Source: Prevotella sp.
GTDB lineage: Bacteria; Bacteroidota; Bacteroidia; Bacteroidales; Bacteroidaceae
Direction of reading: 5' to 3'
DNA length: 64,000 nt
Assembly: GCA_017458125.1 (NCBI GenBank)
Contig: JAFTGB010000041.1
Span: forward strand, 62,001-126,000
Shown: positions 58,737 to 64,000 of the stretch, in pieces
Numbering within the stretch: position 1 is the stretch's first letter
Layout: each line of letters opens with the position of its first letter
Program-made: the position numbers and the translations under genes
Notes under the pieces: generated by a model
Seen by the model: the letters and a program-made list of their open reading frames with translations, nothing else
Databases searched by the model: none
Told to the model about the DNA's origin: nothing

Positions 58737-59543
58737 ATGGTAGATTTCACAGAAGAACAGATACAACGCTACTCGCGGCATATCCTGTTGCAGGACGTTG
58801 GCGTCGAGGGGCAAGAGAAGATCATGAACGCCCGAGTATTGGTGGTCGGAGCAGGCGGCTTAGGTGCTCCTGTATCGCTCTACCTCGCTGCTGCGGGCAT
58901 CGGGCGCATTGGCATCATCGATGCCGACGTGGTAGACCTCTCGAACCTGCAGCGTCAGGTCATCCACTTCACCAAGGACGTGGGGCGTCCGAAGGTGGAG
59001 AGCGCCAAGGAGAAAATACAGGCCATCAACCCCGATGTCGAGGTCGACACCTACCATGAATTCCTCTATTCGGGCAATGCGCTGGATATTATCAGACAGT
59101 ACGACTTCATCGTCGACGGCACAGACAACTTCCCAGTGAAGTTCCTCATCAATGATGCCTGCGTGATGGCCGGCAAACCCTTCTCGCACGGTGGTATCCT
59201 GCGTTTCAACGGCCAGACGTTCACTCATCTGCCCGGCACGGCGTGCTACCGTTGCTTCTTTAAGGAACCGCCGCCCGCTGGAGCCGTACCCACCTGCTCG
59301 CAGGCCGGTGTGCTCGGAGCCATCGCGGGTATGCTGGGCACCATTCAGGCCGCCGAGACGCTTAAATACTTCACAGGCGTAGGCGAACTGCTCACCAACC
59401 GCCTGCTGACCTTCGATGCCAAGACGATGCAATTCCGCACCATTCCTGTGCGCCAGCGTCCGTCGTGCGAGATATGCGGCGAGCATCCCACCATCACGCA
59501 GCTGATAGACTACGAGCAGGCCGCCTGCGACCTTCATAAGTGA
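58737..59543 (+). CDS. hcyF: E1-like adenylyltransferase (ThiF/MoeB/HesA family; HcyF type)
   Basis: A 268-residue enzyme that adenylates the carrier's C-terminal Gly so that sulfur can replace AMP. The ATP-binding loop VLVVGAGGLGAPVSLYLAAA is followed by LSNLQRQVIHF and the acidic IVDGTDNFPVKFLINDA. A PTCSQAGVLG Cys is a candidate catalytic residue, and two CxxC pairs (CYRC, CEIC) bind zinc. The ATG directly follows a block of TAGTAAAAT-type repeats. Its partner is the carrier encoded just upstream. MoeB and ThiF share this layout; context decides for the sulfur pathway here. Confidence 0.88.
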   Translation: MVDFTEEQIQRYSRHILLQDVGVEGQEKIMNARVLVVGAGGLGAPVSLYLAAAGIGRIGIIDADVVDLSNLQRQVIHFTKDVGRPKVESAKEKIQAINPDVEVDTYHEFLYSGNALDIIRQYDFIVDGTDNFPVKFLINDACVMAGKPFSHGGILRFNGQTFTHLPGTACYRCFFKEPPPAGAVPTCSQAGVLGAIAGMLGTIQAAETLKYFTGVGELLTNRLLTFDAKTMQFRTIPVRQRPSCEICGEHPTITQLIDYEQAACDLHK

Positions 59544-59560
59544 AAAATATGCATTAACCG

Positions 59561-59947
59561 ATGATTATACCACAGAGCATAATAAATGAATTGACAGTAC
59601 AGGCTCAGAAGGATGCGCCCAATGAGACCTGTGGCTATCTCTTAGGAATCGATGATGTCGTCATCGAGAACTACTGGATGGAGAACATCGACCACTCGCC
59701 GGAGCACTTCAGCTTTGCTCCCAAGGATCAGTTTGCGGCACTGCGGTATGCGCGGTCAAAAGGACTGAAGATTCTTGCCAACTGGCACTCGCATCCCGCT
59801 TCGCCGTCGCGTCCCTCGCAGGAGGACTTGCGCCTGGCCAACGACCCCACCATCCGCTATGCCATCCTCTCGCTCTACGAGGGCATCCACCTGAATTCGT
59901 TCAGAATTTCTGGTGGCGAGGTCGTCGACAAGGAGGTACACCTCTGA
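59561..59947 (+). CDS. hcyD: JAMM/MPN+ metalloprotease (HcyD / Mec-like)
   Basis: A 128-residue zinc protease of the JAMM family. Glu22 in NETCGYLLG and the metal motif HSHP (76-79) with Ser86 and Asp89 in SPSRPSQED are complete, so it should be active. In Mycobacterium the related Mec protease cuts after the Gly-Gly of the carrier CysO; in Wolinella HcyD trims HcyS. Here the carrier encoded two genes upstream has an extension past its Gly-Gly-Gly, matching a need for this protease. Last gene of the operon, 17 bases after the E1 gene. Confidence 0.88.
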   Translation: MIIPQSIINELTVQAQKDAPNETCGYLLGIDDVVIENYWMENIDHSPEHFSFAPKDQFAALRYARSKGLKILANWHSHPASPSRPSQEDLRLANDPTIRYAILSLYEGIHLNSFRISGGEVVDKEVHL

Positions 59948-59977
59948 GCCGACGAGCCGTAATGCCGTAGCCGACGT

Positions 59978-60139
59978 GAGGGTGTTTCAAAATGGGCTAA
60001 TTAATTCCTCCCCTTGGAAAGGGGAGGTTAGGAGGGGTTGATTTCATCGACGAATATATTATATTTACCTGCGAATTATCAACCACCCCCAGCCCCTCCT
60101 TGGAAAGGAGGGGAGTTAGTTACATTTTGACACACCCTC
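59978..60139. mobile_element. MITE-like inverted-repeat element (162 bp)
   Basis: Terminal inverted repeats GAGGGTGTTTCAAAATG (59978-59994) and CATTTTGACACACCCTC (60123-60139) differ at one base out of 17. Inside, CCTCCCCTTGG...AGGGGAGG and its counterpart CCCCTCCTTGGAAAGGAGGG form further palindromes. The ends resemble Bacteroidota insertion-sequence ends; there is no transposase. No clear target-site duplication is seen. It lies in the gap after the sulfur operon. The 59,948-60,400 gap holds this element, a promoter and a leader ORF. Confidence 0.65.
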
Positions 60140-60196
60140 TCGTTTTTCTTTACACGATACCCCGTTTGTGGTATGCGAAATGCCATGCATGGGGTA

Positions 60197-60227
60197 TTGT
60201 AGGAACGGGAATTTCGCCGTACCTTTG
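60197..60227 (+). promoter_or_regulatory. Promoter of the solute-binding-like protein gene
   Basis: TTG (60197-60199), 20 bases, TACCTTTG (60220-60227). It starts a leader of about 165 bases that holds the Met/Cys-rich ORF at 60262. Confidence 0.6.
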
Positions 60228-60261
60228 CAACCAGAAACATTAAACATTGAAAGCAAGAGTT

Positions 60262-60450
60262 ATGAAAACAATGAACGTGAAGCGAATGCAATGCCACACT
60301 CTCAACGAGAGAATGCGATCCTGTTGCGGCATGCAGATGATGAGAAATGAAAAGGAGGGTAGTATACACATTACTTATAAATATAAAGAACGGCAAACGT
60401 ATGAAAAAGAACATTTTTACCATAGCATTGATTTTAGGGCTGCAGCTTAG
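60262..60450 (+). CDS. Met/Cys-rich leader ORF (doubtful)
   Basis: A 62-codon frame from the ATG at 60262 runs through the leader and overlaps the start of the next gene by 50 bases in another frame. The first 33 residues hold eight Met and three Cys (e.g. MKTMNVKRMQCHTLNERMRS, then CCGMQMM). A stretch of ~29 bases in it (60288-60316) is nearly identical to bases 60485-60513 inside the next gene, read in the matching frame. It may be a leader peptide, a degenerate duplicate of the gene start, or chance. Confidence 0.3.
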   Translation: MKTMNVKRMQCHTLNERMRSCCGMQMMRNEKEGSIHITYKYKERQTYEKEHFYHSIDFRAAA

Positions 60451-61345
60451 TCTGACAGCCGTTGCACAACAGTCAGAAATTGCATTGCAACGCCACACGC
60501 TCAAAGAGAGAACGCCACACGCTCAAAGAGAGAAGGTAACCCTGCGCGTGCCAGACTTCGCACGTCCGTTGGTCGAGAAATGGGTTGAAGAGTATCAGAA
60601 GACCAATATGGAAGCCGATTTCCAGTTTATCTCAGGGAAATCGCAAAACACAGAAAATAGCCTCGCACTTACTACCGGCAACTCCGCCGTACTTGTGGCA
60701 CGCTATGCTGTGCTGCCAGTCACCACGCGCGGCTCCGAAGCCGAGCAGTTGGTTGGTGGGCATGCCTTGAATGCGAAAAAGCTGAAGCAGCTGTTCTTCG
60801 TCAACGACGACCTGGACGACGAACGTAAGGAAGGAAAGCTGGAGCAGCGATTGCACATCGTGACAGGTAACAGCCCACTGTCGGCTTCGCGCCTGTATGC
60901 AAAGAAATTCCATCAGGAGACAGTCAACTACAAAGGTAAAAAGATATCAGGAGACGATTCTTACCTCAACCTTGCCATTAGCCGCGACCCGCTGAGCGTG
61001 ACGGTCAACTCGCTGTCGAACATCTTCGACCTGGAGAGCCGCCAGCTGCGCCAGACGCTGGCCCTGTTGCCCCTGGATGTCGACAAGCAGGGACGACAGG
61101 TGCTCAGCGGGGGAAGTCTGGACGACATCCTGCAGTTGCTGGAGAACAAGCACTATGATGAGATTGCTGTTGGCGATATTGGATTCGAGTATAATCGTGC
61201 CAACTCCGTCCTGACCAGCTTTGTACAGTGGGTGCTGCAGAATGGTACACAGTATGTCCACCAGTATGGTCTGCTGCAATTGTCGCAGCAGGAACTGCTG
61301 GCGCAGTTGCGCCGTACGGTGCAGCATGAGCTGGCACAGAAATAG
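60401..61345 (+). CDS. Secreted periplasmic solute-binding-like protein
   Basis: A 314-residue protein from the ATG at 60401, with the signal peptide MKKNIFTIALILGLQLSLTA ending near AVAQ. The mature part has the alternating strand-helix pattern of a periplasmic binding protein of the PstS/phosphate-binding type (VTLRVPDFARPLVEKWVEEY, TGNSAVLVARYAVLPVTTRG, ISGDDSYLNLAISRDPL). No ABC transporter genes are adjacent; a TonB-dependent receptor follows, so it may feed or be fed by that receptor. A 22-base tandem duplication lies at 60491-60534 within the mature N-terminus. Ligand unknown. Confidence 0.6.
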   Translation: MKKNIFTIALILGLQLSLTAVAQQSEIALQRHTLKERTPHAQREKVTLRVPDFARPLVEKWVEEYQKTNMEADFQFISGKSQNTENSLALTTGNSAVLVARYAVLPVTTRGSEAEQLVGGHALNAKKLKQLFFVNDDLDDERKEGKLEQRLHIVTGNSPLSASRLYAKKFHQETVNYKGKKISGDDSYLNLAISRDPLSVTVNSLSNIFDLESRQLRQTLALLPLDVDKQGRQVLSGGSLDDILQLLENKHYDEIAVGDIGFEYNRANSVLTSFVQWVLQNGTQYVHQYGLLQLSQQELLAQLRRTVQHELAQK

Positions 61346-61394
61346 TAGCAATACGAGACTTTAGCCATAATCAATTAGTAGTTTGTTTTTAGAA

Positions 61395-61431
61395 GAGGGG
61401 CGGACTCACATCAACCACGAGTCCGCACCCT
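61395..61431 (+). promoter_or_regulatory. 5' leader hairpin before the SusC-like gene
   Basis: GCGGACTC (61400-61407) pairs with GAGTCCGC (61419-61426) over an 11-base loop, and AGGG/CCCT extends the stem past a bulge. It ends 17 bases before the ATG at 61449. It lacks a T tract, so it is not a terminator. No known riboswitch consensus is recognised. Confidence 0.4.
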
Positions 61432-61448
61432 TAGGGAGAATTGTGTTT

Positions 61449-64000
61449 ATGAAGAAAAGATTGGTTTTAATTTTGATGGTGCTGGGCACGGTATTGCCGT
61501 CGGCCCTGGCACAGACCACGCTGACGGGCCGCATTGCGGATGCCCGTACAGGAGAACCGCTGGCTGGCGCCACACTGGTGCCCAAGTCGAGCAAGGAAGT
61601 AGGGACGGTGACGAACTATGACGGGCGCTTCCGGCTGCAGACCAAGCAACAGCTGCCGCTCACGCTGATTGTCCAGTTTATAGGCTATCGCCCTCAGGAG
61701 GTGGATGTCTACGATGCTTCTGAGGAGATAGACATACAGCTCATTGAGGTGCCCAACTACCTGAGTGAGGTTGTGGTGACGGCCCTTGGCATCTCGCGCG
61801 AGAAGAAAGCCCTGGGATATTCGGCACAGGGCATCGATGCTGATGCGTTGAGCACGGGCAAGGACAACAACCTGCTGAACTCGCTGGAGGGAAAACTGGC
61901 GGGTGTGCGCATCACCAACACCCAGGGAGATGTCGGATCGAGCCGTATCATCATTCGTGGCGAAACCTCGATAGCGGGCGAGAACCAGCCGCTGTTCATA
62001 GTCGATGGTATTCCCGTGGACAACTCGCAGCTCAATGCACAGACTCAGGGACGTGACCCTAAGAATGCCATTGCTGACCTGAACCCGGAGGACATCGAGA
62101 ACATCACCGTGCTGAAGGGACCCAATGCCTCGGCGCTCTATGGCTCGCGAGCTGCACATGGCGCGATAGTGATTACCACCAAGACGGGGCGTGGCAGCAA
62201 GGGGCTGGGTATTACCGTACACTCGTCCACCCAACTGGCAACAGCCGCCAACCTGCCTGATTTCCAGAATGTGTTTGGTCAGGGTGCCGGCGGACAGTTC
62301 AGCTATGTAAACGGTGCAGGAGCCGGCATCAACGACGGTGTGGACGAAAGCTGGGGCCCACGGCTCGACATCGGTCTGCTGATACCGCAGTTCGACAGCC
62401 CGCTGGATGCCAACGGCAACCGCACGGCTACTCCGTGGGTGTCGCATCCAGATAATGTGAAGGACTATTTCCGTACGGGACTCACCCAGAATACGGGCAT
62501 CTCCATAGCGCGTTCGGCAGACAACTTCCAGTTCCGCTTGGCTTTCAACCATGAATATCAACGTAGCATCGTTGAAGGCTCGTCGAACAACAAGAGCAAT
62601 GTCAACCTGAATGTAGATTACGACTTGACCAAATGGCTCAGCGTGGGGGCTACCGCCAACTATATCATCTATAAGGCCCCCAACATCCCAGGGTCTGCCG
62701 GTGCCACAGGTTCTAACTATCGTGCCAACTCGACGATGCTCCAGTATCTGTGGTTCGGGCGACAGGTGGACGACGCTTCCCTGCGTGACGACTATTCGCG
62801 CAACTGGAATGCCAGTTACTACTCAAACCCCTATTGGAGTGCCTACTACAACACCTATGAGCAGGAGCGTCACCGACTCATTGGCGACCTGCATGCTACA
62901 TTCCATGTCATCAAGGGCCTTGACCTGCGCTTCCGCACCAGCACAGACTGGTATCAGGATCGCCGCAAGGCGAAGGTGAAGTGGGGAACGAGCGGCACGC
63001 CCTATGGCAAATATGAGGAGGATGCCTACACCGTCCAGGAGAATAATACGGAGCTGACGGCCGTCTACAACAGAAAACTGTCGGACGACCTGACCCTCGA
63101 TGCCCTGCTGGGATGGAACGTGCGCAACAAGCGCTATGAGAACAATTATCAGGCTGCTCCCGACTGGCTGTGGCTGACCTCTATACGCTGACCAACTCGC
63201 GCGACCAGCTCGTATCCAGCAACTATTTCTATCGCTTGCGCCAGTATGGTCTCTATGGTTCCGTGCAGGTAGGATATAAGGACTGGGCTTTCCTGAATGT
63301 CACCGGGCGCAACGACTGGTCGTCGACGCTGCCCAAGGATAACAACTCCTATTTCTACCCCTCGGTTACGGCCAGCGTGCTGCTGACGGAGGCTCTGGGA
63401 CTGAAGAGTAACACACTCAACTATCTGAAGTTGCGCGGTGGCTGGTCGCAGGTGGGCTCTGATGCCGATCCCTACCAGCTGGCCACGGTGTTCACCTCGG
63501 AAACGGCGTTCAACGGCAATCCACTGCAGACCACCAGCGGACAAGGCAAGAACGCCAACTTAAAACCCGAACGCACCACCTCCTGGGAGGCTGGTCTTGA
63601 GGCTCGTCTGCTGGACGACCGCATCCGACTGGACTTCTCCTGGTATCAGACCGACTCGAAAGACCAGATTCTTCAGCTGGCCACCACGGCAGCCAGCGGC
63701 TATAACACGCAGGTTCGCAATGCGGGCCATATCCGCAATCGCGGCTATGAAATACAGCTCGGAGTGACCCCGGTGCTCACCAAGAAGTTCAGGTGGGATG
63801 TGGATGTGAACTACGGACACAACGACAGCAAGGTCATCAAGTTGGACGACGAGGGGCTGATTACCAGCTACCAGCTGTATTCGTCGGGCATCCAGATTCT
63901 GGCTACAGTCGGCGAGTCCTATGGCACACTCTTCGGTTCGGCCTATACTCGTGATGCGCAGGGTCGCATCGTGGTCGATGCCAACGGACTGCCCAAGGTG
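61449..64000 (+). pseudogene. SusC/RagA-type TonB-dependent receptor, frameshifted, 3' end outside window
   Basis: The protein has a signal peptide (MKKRLVLILMVLGTVLPSAL), a CarbopepD_reg-like domain (GRIADARTGEPLAGATLVPK), a plug domain (SLEGKLAGVRITNTQGDVGS, PLFIVDGIPVDNSQ, VLKGPNASALYGSRAAHGAI) and a beta-barrel. The frame is open to a stop at 63191 but the barrel continues in a different frame (from about 63167, ADLYTLTNSRDQLVSSNYFY onward) to the right edge. Comparison of the two frames points to one missing C near 63164 (GCTCCCGAC then TGG, where CTG is expected). It could be a real mutation or a sequence error; if real, the gene is inactive. No SusD gene is visible yet. Confidence 0.85.

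Noticed and set aside
60491..60534. Tandem repeats as a possible CRISPR
   Set aside because: Two adjacent copies without spacers inside a coding gene; no cas genes in the window.
61395..61431. Leader hairpin as a known riboswitch (TPP, SAM, cobalamin)
   Set aside because: The short stem-loop has none of the conserved cores of these classes.

Overview
This window appears to come from a Bacteroidota chromosome, most likely Prevotella or a close relative. The evidence is the TAnnTTTG-type promoter boxes, the scarcity of Shine-Dalgarno sites, SusC/RagA and Mfa2-like surface proteins, a lipoprotein TamL next to TamB, a DUF5606-type protein, and the order nusB-yajC-ybbR-coaE. The genus is inferred; no rRNA gene is present.

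Bases 1 to about 28,740 are the right-hand part of a long-tailed (siphovirus-like) prophage. In order they hold the end of a probable major capsid protein, four head-tail connector or neck genes, the tail tube, two tail-assembly chaperone reading frames joined by an A10 slippery run, a 2,058-residue tape measure, a distal tail protein, a ~2,440-residue hub/fibre fusion and two small receptor-binding-type proteins. Two small membrane-protein genes on the opposite strand, each with its own promoter, flank the tape measure. A separate transcription unit follows with a second, unrelated (TP901-type) tape measure and its own hub-like protein. A tyrosine integrase next to an initiator tRNA-Met then marks the attachment end. 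Terminase, portal, lysis and repressor genes must lie to the left of the window, if present.

Bases 28,740 to 52,625 are ordinary host chromosome: TetR regulator and fabG, a GH3 beta-glucosidase, an RluA-type pseudouridine synthase leading into tamB-tamL, aroB, an outer-membrane beta-barrel protein, a Fur-family regulator, a DUF5606-type protein, an Mfa2/FimB-like lipoprotein, nusB-yajC-ybbR-coaE, rplY-pth-S4 protein, and a Na+/Ca2+ antiporter.

The most interesting region is 52,740 to 59,947, a single-strand, tightly packed sulfur-handling operon. It contains a LuxR-type response regulator, a MetY-like sulfhydrylase, a DsrE-family protein, TusA, a family 2 encapsulin shell with an inserted cyclic-nucleotide-binding-like domain, a cysteine desulfurase with a long N-terminal extension (probable shell cargo), a ThiS/MoaD-like sulfur carrier with a 23-residue tail beyond its Gly-Gly-Gly, a ThiF/MoeB-like E1 activating enzyme, and a JAMM metalloprotease. 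This reads as an encapsulated sulfur store wired to a protein-thiocarboxylate route for making homocysteine or cysteine.

The window ends with a small MITE-like inverted-repeat element, a secreted solute-binding-like protein with an odd Met/Cys-rich leader ORF, and a SusC-type TonB-dependent receptor that is frameshifted and runs off the right edge.
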